Positions 25,001 to 35,760 of a stretch of DNA of 64,000 nucleotides are shown here, piece after piece (position 1 is the stretch's first letter; every line of letters starts with the position of its first letter). This DNA is from Hyparrhenia diplandra. Lineage: Eukaryota > Streptophyta > Magnoliopsida > Poales > Poaceae. The notes below the pieces were generated by a model, which was given only the letters and a program-made list of their open reading frames with translations, was not told the DNA's origin and did not search any database. The DNA lies in NCBI GenBank assembly GCA_015847255.1, contig JADLZK010008423.1, positions 119,723 through 183,722 on the forward strand. Direction: 5' to 3'. A program made the translations under genes and the position numbers.

Positions 25001-27241
25001 TCCTTTTGGCCTCTAACTCGGTGAACTTTGGCTCATGAGTTTGGGAACCCCGGCGAAAGCCGTGCAAGGCTCGGTCCTTGCGATTGACGACGACGCCAGC
25101 GGCGCCGTTCACCTCCTTGGGGGCGTTGATTTCCTCCCAACTCTACGACCGATGTGTTGTCGATCTCCTCCTGGCGAAAGCCTAGCTCTAGTTCTCTAGA
25201 GCCAGTGGCGGCGACGTCTTCGACGCCGTGACCCTCTTGAGGGCGCCACTGAGGATGAGTAGAGTCCAGCTCGTGCCGTGGTCTTCTGTTTCTCCCGTGT
25301 GCTCTCTCCCCGTGTTGTTGTCGCCCCTCTTGGCCTCGGTTGCTTGGCGTCGCCGACGTCGACGAGTGCCCTCCGTTGGCGCCTCTGCCCCGTCGACGGT
25401 CTCCCTGGTGGTGTCAGAATATCAAATGTCGGGTGGTGTTTCCACCGCTGCCTCCATCCCCCCTACGGATTCCTCCCCGTGGCCGGCGTTGGGTGGTGGT
25501 ACGTGGGCCCGGATGTGCTGGAGGATGTCGCCACTGGTTCGATGGGAGGTCGTTGTGTCCGCTGATCCGTCGCTTGCCGGCCTGCCGTCACTCTTAGTCC
25601 CCTTTCCACCCCTGTGGAGCGGCGTAGCTACGAGGAGTGGTGGAGGGCTCTACGGCGATGGTGAAAGCGGCGAGTATGCTGCTCGGCGGAGGCGCAGATC
25701 GGCGTTCGGTGGTTAGCCACCTCTCCCTCCAATGCTGGAGAGCTTGTTGTTGTTGTCTCTTTTGTGGTCTAGCCACACCTTTGCCTCAGTTCAGAGGCCG
25801 TTGTACGGTTTTAGTTTCCCACAATTAACTGGACAGGGTTTGGCATCGTTTTCCTCAAAAACGAGGTTATCGACCATTTTAGGGCACTTGAATATAATTC
25901 AGGTGGGGGCGCGCCCCCGGTGAAAGTTCAAAAAAAAAAATTCATATAATTTTTTAACTGTAGGCACCAATCGATTCTATGTCCTATGGTGAAATTAATT
26001 AATTCCTAATAAGCTATATATTGAAAATTGTAGTGTTCCCTAGCGTGGCAAAGTTTTCCTTGTGGGCCACTAGTCGAAATGTTGCTTCCCTTAGGCTGTC
26101 TCCAACAGATGGGGGCAGGCATTCAATGGTGTAGGTCATGTACAGTAAAAATTTACGTGATGTAAAATTACTCAACTCCAACAGCGTGATGTAAAATTAC
26201 TCAACTCCAACAAGCGGCCGTATATGCATATGGTGAGAACTTTTTTCATAAAGGACCCTAATCTTTTTCGAAATTAACTAAGCCTATATCTAAAAATACA
26301 TTCTCTCTAGCTCTTTTACATCACAAACCCCGAGAGAGAAACAAAATTGCGTTGAGACCCTTCTTCTTCCTCAATCGATAGAGGACGGACGAGGAGGTCG
26401 GGACGGACGAGCGCTTGGTCGGTGGCTCGGCGGTGGGCTGGCTGGCGGCCAAGAGCGAGCGGGCCAGCAAGAACTACAGAGGACGCGGCCCCGCCCGAGG
26501 CGAGCTACGGTGGCCCGACCGGTCGAAGGGCGGGCGCCCGAGCCGCCCCGGCGTTAGCCGGCGACAGCGTCGCGTGACGTCGGGACGCGAGGGGCCATGC
26601 AGGTCCGGCGGCGATGACGGCCAGCAGCAGCGCGTGCCGAGCTTGGGGAAGAAGCGGTTGAAGGAGAGAGAGAGGCCACAGATTTTTGCATCTGAAGGAG
26701 AGAGGAGAGGCTTTTTTGCCAACTGCTTCCATCGGTTGGCAAACTGAGGGCTCCCCATGCGTCTTCTGTTGGAGGCGTTTTTTATCATGCAAAAGCACTG
26801 TAGCCGCCGCATTTTGCTGGTTTGCCTGCTCCGTTGGAGAAGCCTTATTTGCTGCTACCGTTAGATCCGTCCAAGACTGTAGCAGATAGAATTGACTCAG
26901 TATCTTTTACGACACTCACAGATTGCCTAAAGATTGACAATACAGACCACTTTTTAGAGATCACCATTGGCTGGTCACCCTTGTCTAGTTAGCTCGCGAG
27001 GTGTGTTGTATTATATGAGGCCAATGCATAATCTTAATATTTTTGGAAACTTCTATTGTTTTTTTAAGCAGGAAAATTAATTTTTATTGTCTTCTGGCAA
27101 CTTTGGCAAAAAACATGAATTCAGCGTGCCCTATGGCAGAATTTTATTTAGTGACTTACCTCACTGGTTTACTTCTATAAACTGACTTGATTTTGTGATT
27201 GTATTTGATGATTGCAGGTTCAGTTCTCCCGATTTCTATAA
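19024..27241 (+). CDS. Deg/HtrA-like pseudoprotease with coiled-coil N-terminus and PDZ domain
   Basis: Exons inferred: 19024-19432, 19541-19684, 19789-19913, 20820-21098 (or to 21117), 21197-21330, 22519-22618, 22962-23054, 23132-23200, 23294-23365 and possibly 27218-27241; about 482 residues. The first ATG in frame is 19024. Residues 1-136 are a Lys/Glu-rich, probably coiled-coil segment. A trypsin-like fold follows, but the His site reads ILTCGCFGYG, the Asp site YQLSLLEV (Q) and the Ser site CGTGGPVV (T): all three catalytic residues are absent. The PDZ region (RIARPLLGMRL, GIKSGNVIVSFDE) is intact. The strong donor at 21118 would break the frame and stop at 21220; a weaker GT at 21099 keeps it. 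Without the last exon, read-through after 23365 stays open to 23587. A scaffolding or regulatory role is an inference. Confidence 0.65.
20240..20433 (+). mobile_element. 5'-truncated LINE 3' end in intron 3 of the pseudoprotease gene
   Basis: The stretch ends with TTAATGAAATGATGCG...TTTGAGAAAAAAA, the style of 3' terminus seen at the other LINE copy in this window (about 43955-43999, TTAATGAAAAAGATGCGCAA...). It is short and non-coding, consistent with a truncated insertion. The 5' edge is approximate. Confidence 0.45.
23616..24123. other. Intronic repeat-like sequence
   Basis: Inside the last intron of the plus-strand pseudoprotease gene. The start (about 23608-23642) resembles about 26055-26090 in the same orientation (GCCACTAG...GAAAT), suggesting two related inserted sequences. 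No coding domain was recognised. Confidence 0.3.
24134..25940 (+). mobile_element. GC-rich poly(A)-tailed retroposon with 10-bp target-site duplication
   Basis: About 1.8 kb of GC-rich sequence ends in a run of A (25930-25940) and is bracketed by the direct repeat TTCATATAAT (24124-24133 and 25941-25950). A 3' A tail plus a perfect 10-bp flanking duplication is the mark of target-primed reverse transcription. No reverse transcriptase is encoded; the open frames on both strands are compositional, so the element is either a non-autonomous LINE derivative or a retrocopy of an unrecognised transcript. It lies in the last intron of the pseudoprotease gene. Confidence 0.75.
26094..26844. mobile_element. 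Tourist/PIF-Harbinger-like element carrying GC-rich sequence
   Basis: Termini GGCTGTCTCCAAC (left) and GTTGGAGAAGCC (right) are inverted with one mismatch or indel, and flanked by TTA on both sides (26091-26093 and 26845-26847), the 3-bp duplication of PIF/Harbinger elements. The core (about 26380-26700) is GC-rich and unlike the ends, as if host DNA was captured. No transposase is present. The ends match the smaller copy at 28345-28712. Confidence 0.7.
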
Positions 27242-28344
27242 ACCTCTGGCTTGTACAGTGTTGTCTTGCTCGTCTTCTGCATCCTTTGTTTTTGTGTATG
27301 TGCGTAACAGAACTAGTATGCTCAATGATTCGGGTCTCCAGACCATTGTGGTTTTACAGATGGTGTAATCTTTTGAATGAGAAATAGGACTGGCAGGATA
27401 TGTAATCTCTCCATACGGTTAGCAGCTGGGGGAGTACATTTATGGAGCTTGACTAGCTTCATTAACGGTTCAATTTCTGGTAATTCTTGTGAAATCGTAA
27501 CTATCAAAACAAAACCGACTCAACTATAGCATTCTTGCACTTTTTTTTTTTTTTTTGATACAATGCACTTATATCTTAATTATGACTATTGAGGGCCCGC
27601 CATTTGTAGACATGTGAGAATCACCAGAAATGGACAACGCCTCTCTAGAATTGAAGCCCCATACATATATAGTAACAAAAACATTTCTAAACATACTAGA
27701 AAAAAAACATTTGTAGACATGTGAGAATCACCAGAAATGGGGAAAGCCTCTCCTATAGCTTATATCTTTATTTCTGGCAGTTATGACTATGACTATTGAG
27801 GTGAACATTATTAAAAAAAAAATGGAGAACGCCTCTCCTCTAGAATTGAAGCCCCATACATGCATATATTACAGGGAGATTTGCTTTTACTCTGTCCTGC
27901 TGAGAAGAAATGAACCATGGAACTATATCTGTCAAAGCTCAAACTCACAGCAAAATCGGCGCTGTGGCTACCATGGGAAGGCAACTGAAGCTTCCCAACT
28001 TCCTCGCATGGGATAAAAGGAGATGTCTGAAGCTAAAGACTACAACGCCAGGATGGTGGACCGATCTCAATGAAGCTCTGAATGCTCTGTAGTTCTGCTG
28101 TTATCTGAGATGTTTGAACTTTCTGTAACCAGTCACTTTAAACTACTTTTTTTGTGCTGCTCAGGGGGTAGTGTTGGCTCTTCACCAGGCGGTGTAAGAT
28201 GCTTTTCTGAACCTTGATGCTTGAACATGTTTGGTCTTTTGATATATCGAAAGGCTGGGGGCTTGGGCCCTTGAATTCTAAAAAAAAGATGGATAACGCC
28301 TCTCTTTAGACTAGAAGCTCCATACATGATACATGCATATATAA
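27242..28344. other. 3' flank of the pseudoprotease gene with short repeated segments
   Basis: After the possible last exon there is AT-rich sequence. A segment with ATGGACAACGCCTCTC and GAAGCCCCATACAT-type motifs recurs near 27632, 27821 and 28288, and a GACATGTGAGAATCACCAG motif recurs at about 27609 and 27717, showing local duplication. ORFs 27783-28092 lie within these repeats and look non-genic. Confidence 0.4.
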
Positions 28345-28712
28345 GGCTGTCTCCAACGGTGAATGCAAAAATACGAGAGGCATTGGCTGGTTTAGGGAGT
28401 GTACAGTCAAAGGTTCGGACATGCAAAAATCACCGTCTCCAACAACGGCCGCAGAAACAGCGGACCATGGACACAATGCGCAGTCGCGGGCCCGCCCCTC
28501 CCTTCCGCTCCCACTCATCCCCCGCCTGTTGCTCTTGCATGGCCCCACGCGCGGCTGCGTCCGCTGGGATCGGCGACGCTTATTTGCATGTCCTCTCTCC
28601 TCGCACTCAAAATAGGCATCCCTTCTGACTACTCTGTTGGAGGCTATTTTTGCTATGCATAATCACTGTGAGCCATACAATTTGAATTTTGCCAACTCTG
28701 TTGGAGACAGCC
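28345..28712. mobile_element. Tourist/PIF-Harbinger-like MITE (368 bp)
   Basis: Starts GGCTGTCTCCAAC and ends GTTGGAGACAGCC, perfect 13-bp inverted repeats, flanked by TAA on both sides (28342-28344 and 28713-28715). Subterminal motifs such as GTACAGTCAAAG and CTGTTGGAGGC are shared with the larger element at 26094, so the two belong to one family. Confidence 0.8.
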
Positions 28713-28728
28713 TAACAGAAAGAACTAG

Positions 28729-29065
28729 AGCTCAAATTCATCATTCTTCTTCAGTTTCATGTGACAAAACACAATAAACGAGCTAGCTAGTTCTATACAT
28801 TTCTGTAACAAGAAATAAACCATGCTAACCATAAAAGATAAGAGGATATATAAAGTTGCTAACCTTTTTTTGACCACTTGGATGACGAAAATCTTCACCA
28901 AATCACCAAAAATTGGACAACACCTCTACCTAGCGTGCCATCGCCATGAACATGGAGCTCTATGGCGTCGGGCTCGGGGAGAAGGAAGAAGCAGCTAAAT
29001 TTACTGTGGGCAGTTTAACACCACCGGTTTACCAACCGGTGCTAAATGTCCCCACTCCACCATAG
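28729..29065. mobile_element. CACTA-like fragment, partner of 42499-42815
   Basis: Bases about 28790-29062 are the inverted counterpart of 42499-42768, including ACCGGTT-containing subterminal motifs around a GCTAAATGTCCCCACTCCAC end; the adjoining 28729-28775 matches 42769-42815 directly. Such subterminal repeats occur in rice En/Spm (CACTA) elements. No transposase or intact CACTA terminus was seen. Confidence 0.4.
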
Positions 29066-29741
29066 TCATTGGAACCGCTACTAGTTAATGTGCCCTCGGC
29101 GACACATTTAGTACCGGATACTATTTTTCTTGGTACAAAAGTGAGTTCTTCACTAGAGTCACCTGATTCTGGTGAAATTTGATCCCTTTGTTCCAACATC
29201 CACCTTAAAATATGTTTTTTTTTAATCTTCAAGAACCAGGATCTCTCTGGTTTCTCATCCTTTTCTACACAGAAATATTTTCATAACTGAAAGATTTTTC
29301 GGTGCTAGCTTTTAGCCCTTTGTTGCTAGAAAGGATTTGGCACAGCAGACCGTTGAGAGACGCAATAATTGAATGTTTGTGACCGTCGTAGCCCCTCGTA
29401 GGCCAGCTGCCGATGGACGCGTATGACAGCATGACGCACATCACGTCGTTCTTCAGTACGAGCCGATCGACATCCAGTATGGCCAAACAGAGAGCTTTGC
29501 AACAGGTCAATAATGCAAACGGATCCTGTCATACTACTGTGGCAAAGTTGGGCACCAAGGAATATAATGCAGCTTTTTTTTTTTTCTGATTGCAGTCATT
29601 TTTTTCTGATTACAGCCATTCTTTCATGTTTTATTTCATTCCTTTTCTGTTCCATTTGTTCATTTGTAAATTATATTATTCCTTGAAACGGGCAGCCATG
29701 TAAAAGATTAATCTAACTGTGAATAATTATTACCTACATAA
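29066..29741. other. Spacer with an unrecognised open frame
   Basis: Overlapping frames at 29265-29532 on the minus strand and a plus-strand frame give no known motif. T runs near 29215 and 29570 are the only other structure. Confidence 0.3.
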
Positions 29742-30680
29742 TGCATATGTAATTCTTCTATATGCAAAGCTTCATACAATTAATACATGTATATATCTTG
29801 TCTGCATGTAAACTTTACTTTATCTTCACTATTTAAACACGACGTTCCGGTCTTCCGGAGAAAAGCTGCTTTCATGCATGTACTCACATCATGCCCAAGC
29901 TGAAAGGTAAAATCTCTGCTCAATTCGAGAATCTGTGCATTTTTGGCAACCTACTAGTAGTAGATATTAAAGAATGCCTTCACCTCTCGTCCACTTTTCA
30001 AGTTCGATTCGCCAGAGGTGGAAGGTAGAACTGTTTGTCAATGTTGTAGAGGTGGTGCAATCTGCAAGCAGTTGAACATGAAACGATCAGGTTTTATGAA
30101 TTGCCATCTTAGCTCAAAAATGTTGTGAAGAAGTTAACCCATATGAAGTTTTTCGCTAGATTCACCACTGCTCCGTGGCCATCGACCAAACGCTGAGTGG
30201 TTGATGACCTGATCTTACAAGTTACGGGCCTACGGCCTGCATAAGGATTTCCAGGAGCACCCATCATTATATCACAGTTCAGTCACTCGTTGATGAAAAT
30301 CGACGACTATCCTTTTTACATCAAACCTAACATCAGAATTCTTTTTCACTTCACCCCATTACCGCTCTGTAAGGCTGCAGCCTGATCATGTGGTGTGAAA
30401 TTTCTATTTTCTCCCTTCCTTTCATTTCACCACTCCCTTTTCCTCCTTTCCGAGAATAAGGAATCGTTGGATATAAATACAAGACAAACCGGTAAAACGA
30501 AAAGAAATGAAGAGAGGGATATATATTTACCCCACGGTAAACCATTGAGATTATCACGCAATATGTGTTTACCGTACGAAGGTACTATTGCCTATATAAA
30601 TTGGGCTTCATAATGCACTCTTGAACTCATGTTCCCCCCTCTTAGAGAAAAGTGTGTTAGTTAAGTACACAAGCTAAGGC
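29742..30680 (+). repeat. Duplicated MYB upstream region and promoter, copy A (no coding part)
   Basis: Bases 29848-30340 resemble part of 44579-45400, and 30375-30680 resemble the promoter of the intact MYB gene (45402-45670): CTTTCATTTCACCACT, GAATCGTTGGATA, AAATTGAGATTATCACGCA-type blocks, a TATATAAA box at 30593-30600 and the GTGTGTTAG leader. Similarity stops before the MYB start codon, so this copy cannot make MYB protein. Confidence 0.75.
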
Positions 30681-30974
30681 CTACGTGCATTGCGAAGTAT
30701 AGAGTTCTCCGGTCTTCGTTAAACTATAAAAACAATTTTTTTTAGCCTGCTTGAACTTTTTAAATCGTTTGTTTTTATACATTGGGTGTTCTTGATAGGT
30801 TTTGCGATGTGTTGCCACGCCAGACAGGGTAAACTAGACTAATTCAAAAGTTCAAGGAGGTAAATAGGACAATAAATGTATTTCTAAAAATAATTGAAAA
30901 AATACAAAATAAAATTTTATCTAAATATTTTTACATGAAAAGCCCTTGCGAACAGTTTTTTGTCTTGTGACACC
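30681..30974. other. Spacer between duplicated MYB flanks
   Basis: AT-rich sequence with no gene or repeat recognised. Confidence 0.4.
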
Positions 30975-31400
30975 ATCACTTCTTATTCTGTTTCAGTACC
31001 AATGATAGGAGCAAAGAACAACTCACATTGTAGTTTTGTTCAGAAACATGTCATCTTTGTCTTTTTGTTTGGCCAAACATTGCCACAACTTTACATTCAA
31101 ATTCAAAAAATATTGCCACAACTGTCCATGGATGAATAGGCACAATGCCTGCACTTCAGAGAGCACCTCTTTTTTTTTTTTTTTTTTTTTTTTTACCGCT
31201 GGTCAATAATTCGCTGCTTTATTTGTTTACGAATGTCTGGTGGTGTAGAATCCACCTTCATCGATGAATAGTGTAACAACGTCTATTGGTATATTTATTA
31301 GTGACACCGATCTAAATCACTGGCAATATAGTCCATTATTCTCTTGATTCAACTATTGCCGCCGCTGGTGACTTAATTAAGTCCTTTCGGTTCTTACTTC
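30975..31400 (+). repeat. Duplicated MYB distal flank, unit 1 (copy of 44091-44500)
   Basis: Nearly collinear with 44091-44500 (shared starts CACTTCTTATTCTG, shared ends GTCCTTTCG). The main length difference is a longer T run near 31170-31193. The similarity breaks about 40 bases before the tRNA-Glu gene. Confidence 0.85.
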
Positions 31401-31438
31401 TCAAAATTTAAATATTAATATAATCCAAGCTAACAGAA

Positions 31439-31511
31439 TCCGTTGTAGTCTAGTTGGTTAGGATACTCGGCTCTCACCCGAGAGACCCGGGTTCAAGTCC
31501 CGGCAACGGAA
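31439..31511 (+). tRNA. tRNA-Glu (anticodon CUC)
   Basis: A 73-nt cloverleaf without intron. The acceptor stem pairs TCCGTTG (31439-31445) with CAACGGA (31504-31510), with discriminator A. The anticodon loop CTCTCAC (31471-31477) gives anticodon CTC at 31473-31475, decoding GAG. The T arm contains GGTTCAAGTCC, which doubles as the internal B box, and the A box overlaps TAGTCTAGTTGG. A TTTT Pol III terminator starts at 31513. It matches the standard plant nuclear tRNA-Glu and appears functional. It lies between two MYB-flank duplication units and is absent at the corresponding place near 44500-44580. Confidence 0.97.
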
Positions 31512-31659
31512 ACTTTTGCCCAGCTCCTTTTATTATTATTCATTACACTTGATTGATGATTTTTTTTCCTAAAGTATTGCTGGCAGACTAATGGTGTATA
31601 AGAACAAGCTGTTGCTTGGGGACTATCCAAAATGATTACTTTTCTTTTTGTTCCAAAAA

Positions 31660-32485
31660 ATGCATATGTAATTCTTATGTATGCAAAGCTTCATATATTT
31701 GCCTCGTTCTTAGGTAGTAAACGCGTGCAGGTCTTCCGGAGAAAAGTTGCTTTGTGCAAAGTTGTTTGTGTCAATGTGAACGTGAACTGAAAATTGAACT
31801 GCAAGCAGCTGGTGAACGTGAACCCATCGTTTGCTTCCCAGTGGTGTTCGTCAAATGTATGCGATGCTCTGGCTCAACAGAGCCACTAAACATTGATGAA
31901 AGGAAGACTCGGATCCTTGCGTCCAATCCTCCGTGAAACCTCAGAACACTTGACAGGCCATAAGATTCAGCGCTCCTAAACTAAACTGAAAAGCATCTCA
32001 TCTGAAGCAATGAGATAACACTGACTGTTGCATAACGCAAGAAACAAATACTACACGTCAACACCTCCAATACTTCACCCATGCATCAAGGTGGATTCCT
32101 AAATCCTTAGTAAATTGCCACCAAGCATAAGGAGTGTCCAGGAGCACCAATCATTTGGCAGATTATATATCAAAATTTAGTCACTCGTCGACCACAAGGG
32201 TTACCTTGTTGCGACAGTCCTAGAAGCCATTGTGATCAAGCTCTAATCCTAAAATTAGTGATAACACCATCGACAAATTCATTTGGATTTATAAATTATA
32301 AAAACAAAAAGATTGACGATTACCTGACTTCGTAGGATACATGTCCGTGTCTTTCTCACTAGCAGGCTATGCAGAAGCCCTAGGAGGCGGCGGCTACGAG
32401 AACACATTTACCAGCCGTTCATTTTACATTAAAATGGTACATTAAAATGGTATTCCTTTTTACTGCAACCTCATCATGTGGTCAT
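31660..32485 (+). repeat. Duplicated MYB flank, unit 2 (copy of 44579-45420)
   Basis: From GTCTTCCGGAGAAAAG (31730) onward it runs collinear with 44579-45420, including the short open frame at 31754-31936 that recurs at 44605-44814. It lacks about 105 bp present in the 44 kb copy, and ends near CCTCATCATGTGGTC just before the promoter would begin. The small ORF is repeat sequence, not a supported gene. Confidence 0.85.
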
Positions 32486-34599
32486 TTTTTAGATAAAGGA
32501 TGAGAACATCCGGCCTCTACGTCCATGGACGTACACAACCAATTATTACAGAGTGCATAAAACATAAAAAGAGGAGAACCAGTCCCTAAAATGAACAAAA
32601 GAACTAAAGCAAACATTATATATGCTTCCACCCTACATTTGATATCAAATTATCAAGGAGAGTGTGTTCTTGGTTTGCTCAACACGCCGCAGTTGCGCCC
32701 TGAAACGTGGCCAATACGTTCCCCTGAAGATAACCGGAGAGGCATAGCCACAAGCTGACTCCAGATAGGCAGGATGGCAAGGAGGTGCTCCAGCGATACC
32801 TTCAAGAGGGATATTGACATCCGCAGACGCCAACAACGCTAAAAGAAGCACAAAAGGTCCTACGACCTAGACCGGCCCTGACGAACAAAAACATCGACGA
32901 TGCGCCATCTGCGTCGTTACTGCCAGCCCGGAGAACCAGGCTAGGTTTTCACCTAGTTGTTGAACATCAAGAGGCGCAGCCCGTGGCGCCCGCGGCGTCC
33001 TTAGTGGATACAGCCGGCCAGCCTGTTTGGACACCAGAAAACCCGCCTCGAGCGGCTTCTCGTGTGGGAAAGAAATGCGGGCGTGCCAGTGTACTCATGT
33101 ACACAAAACAAAAAGAACAGGAACACGTATTTTATTAATCTCATGAGTAACAAATACAAGTTCCTAATAACGCGGCGCCATGACCACCGGGCGGCACTCT
33201 AACCGGCGATTGTGTCTTCATGGTTCATAGGGCGCCGGAAGGCACCTACTTAATTACCCCGTGATTAAGATCACGGAGTACCTCCGATTAAGCTGCGCTG
33301 GTCGCCGCCGCGGTCGATCTTCGCTTCACGTCTCCATGTAGTGTCTTTGGTGTAGATGTGGATGGCGTCGGCGTATCCATGGCCTCGTCGGTCCATGAGC
33401 CGCTTGAAGAACATGGCTGGAAAGGAGCCATGCCGCCGGTGTCATCCGCCTCGTCGGTCGAACGCCACGTGTAGATGTAGTGGAAGTAGCACGCGCATGG
33501 TCGGTGTAGATCGGATCGATGACTTGACTTCAGCAACGTAGTCGGGATACGCCGCGGACTTGATCATGAAGGGGTGTCGAAGTAGTGGATGAAGACTCTG
33601 TCGTTGTCGTTGTATACGTCGTAGGCGAACGCGCGATGGACGTATCAATACGGCGCCATATTCCTGGCAGCCAGCATATGTATGCAGATGCACCTGAAAC
33701 TCGGACGCACGTAGGCACACCCGCTCGGATCGGCACATAAAGATGATAATATTCACATGAATGCTATGACCTGTACATGTATACTCATACATACACATAC
33801 ACATAATTAATGTTATTTGCCTTCCATTACTTGGGTCATACACCCACGAAAAGCACATGCATGTACAAGTTGTACGTGCGGATACGCACATACACACATA
33901 GGATGTGTTTGTCTCCTTCTTGTGATGGATGCACGGCATCAGCAGGCACCTCCTTGCCGAGGCCAAGCCATCAACAAACAGCAGCCATGCCCGCACGCAA
34001 TGGACAATCGAGTCACTCTCGACCATCTGCGCACGTAGCGACCACGTCTGAGGCCTCCGGCACGCAACAAATGGTTACGCCGTCCTTGGATTGCGGCCCT
34101 CATCGATCATAAGTGGCCGGCCGCCGCATCAAGCGCCCAGCTTCTGCGTTCATCGTCTCGTCCGACTCCACTGTACATAGGCAGATGCAACGGTGCAAGA
34201 TTGATGATATGAGACAGCAGATTAAATTAAATGCTCACCCATGGTGGATGTGAACGCCATCTCCTGGTGTTGTCTGCTCGGCGTCGTCTTCTAGATGAAG
34301 TCGAACTGCACACCTCTCTGGATGGAGCCGACGGACGTGCCTTCTAGGAGAGAAGATTGCCGGCGTCGCTTCCCGTCCGATGGAGATGAGAGCAGCCTGG
34401 CGGCGATGGATGTGTGTTGTGTGTCCTTCTCTTCTCTGGAGCCCGGGGGCTTGTTTATATAGGCACAGCGCTAGGGTTAAGGGGCAGGCTCGGCTCCACC
34501 CGGGCGCCGCCAGGAGGTTGTTACGGCTGCCGAGATATCCGGAGCTCGTGCTTATCTTCGTACGTCGACGCGCTCTGATCGATCGGCAACAAAATATCT
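32486..34599. other. Region with possible unrecognised minus-strand gene
   Basis: Mixed composition. On the minus strand a possible short first exon beginning ATGGCGTTCACATCC (about 34230-34250) ends at a GTGAGC donor, and a candidate frame at 33288-33680 contains HRAFAYDVYNDNDRVFIHYF, but frames are broken by stops and no known domain appears. Bases about 32490-33000 look repetitive. No firm gene can be called. Confidence 0.3.
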
Positions 34600-35760
34600 G
34601 GCTTGGGCATCCATTCAGAACCTTTATAGAGGGGAAATTCGTTGGCTGGCTCTATCTACGATCGCTGAAGACCTAAAACCGTTGCTCTCACGTTTCCACG
34701 TATGAGAAGTAGTTATTTGTTCACATAAAAAATATCGAATATTTTCCCATCACAGCATTAAGAGGTTTGACTATCTTCTATTGATAGAAGCGATTTTACG
34801 TAAATGCAACTTATCTGGTTAACAAATATCATTAACCATAGAAATGGAAGCAATTCAACAGAACAGATACAAATAGCGTCGAGGCTAAGAAGAAAAACCA
34901 ACGTTTGCAACCAAGATAGCACCAAAACACTGTTTTTCATGACATAAACTCACTGGTTCCATGACATAAGGGCCCGACGTGGTAACGAGGAAGTATAAAT
35001 CACGGCAGAAGGCAGATGAATGGAATAAATACGTTCCGGCGATGATCCTGAGGCACCTCCATTGCCGATAGTCAGCAGAGAAGACGTTTACAAGTGCATG
35101 TACTTGATGCACGGACATATACGTGTCTGTCATTCAAACTGAAGTGCTGGATCGTGAGTTAAAGTTTGGAAAGAACAATTGAGCAAATGAGCATGTTCGA
35201 GATGAACATGGAAAATTGCAACGAGTAAAACTAAAGTTTTGGCTTCTTTCCACAGTTTTGCCCAAAGTCTAGCAAAGGGCAGCTTATATCATGGAATCAC
35301 GACAAAAACATATATAGGCAACAATACAGCAGCTGAGCAGAAGCTCACCGTAAGGAAATATAGAGAAACCAAGAAGACAATTAGAAATGGAAACCTGAGC
35401 AACAATAGCTACACATACTTTTAGCCTTACCTTGTTAAAATAAGTAACAAAAAAGAACCACATAAATATATCCGTGTATCTGACAGATTTTCTTTTCTGA
35501 TTCCATCACCAATTCTCTTTAGGCCAAGAATAGAAAAGGTAGAACACAACAGCAATTGTTTTCCTTCATCTAGAATTAGAGGTTTTTAGGATATACATGA
35601 ACTGATCAAAGGAAATATCAACGAACAAAGATGAGTTTTAAACTTATCCAAAGGAAAAAAAATCATGGTCTAAACCACGATGCTAAATCTAACCATAAGG
35701 TTCAGCAGATCAAGACGTCCCAATCACGCTGTGGTTGAGCACAATGCCACATAGCAATAT
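34600..35760. repeat. Duplicated non-coding block D1 (copy of 38110-38740)
   Basis: Ordered matches with D2 include CGTTGCTCTCACGT, CTTATCTGGTTAACAAATAT, GGGCCCGACGTGGT, GGAATAAATACGTTCCGGCG, TACAAGTGCATGTAC and ATATATCCGTGTAT. D2 is about half the length and lacks intervening stretches. No coding frame is conserved between them. Confidence 0.75.

Noticed and set aside
24284..25776. A 217-codon plus ORF and several others in the GC-rich retroposon
   Set aside because: Open frames exist on both strands with biased composition and no domain; the poly(A) tail and target duplication explain the block as a retroposon.
31754..31936. Small ORF repeated at 44605-44814
   Set aside because: Conserved only because the DNA is duplicated; no domain, and the frame differs in length between copies.
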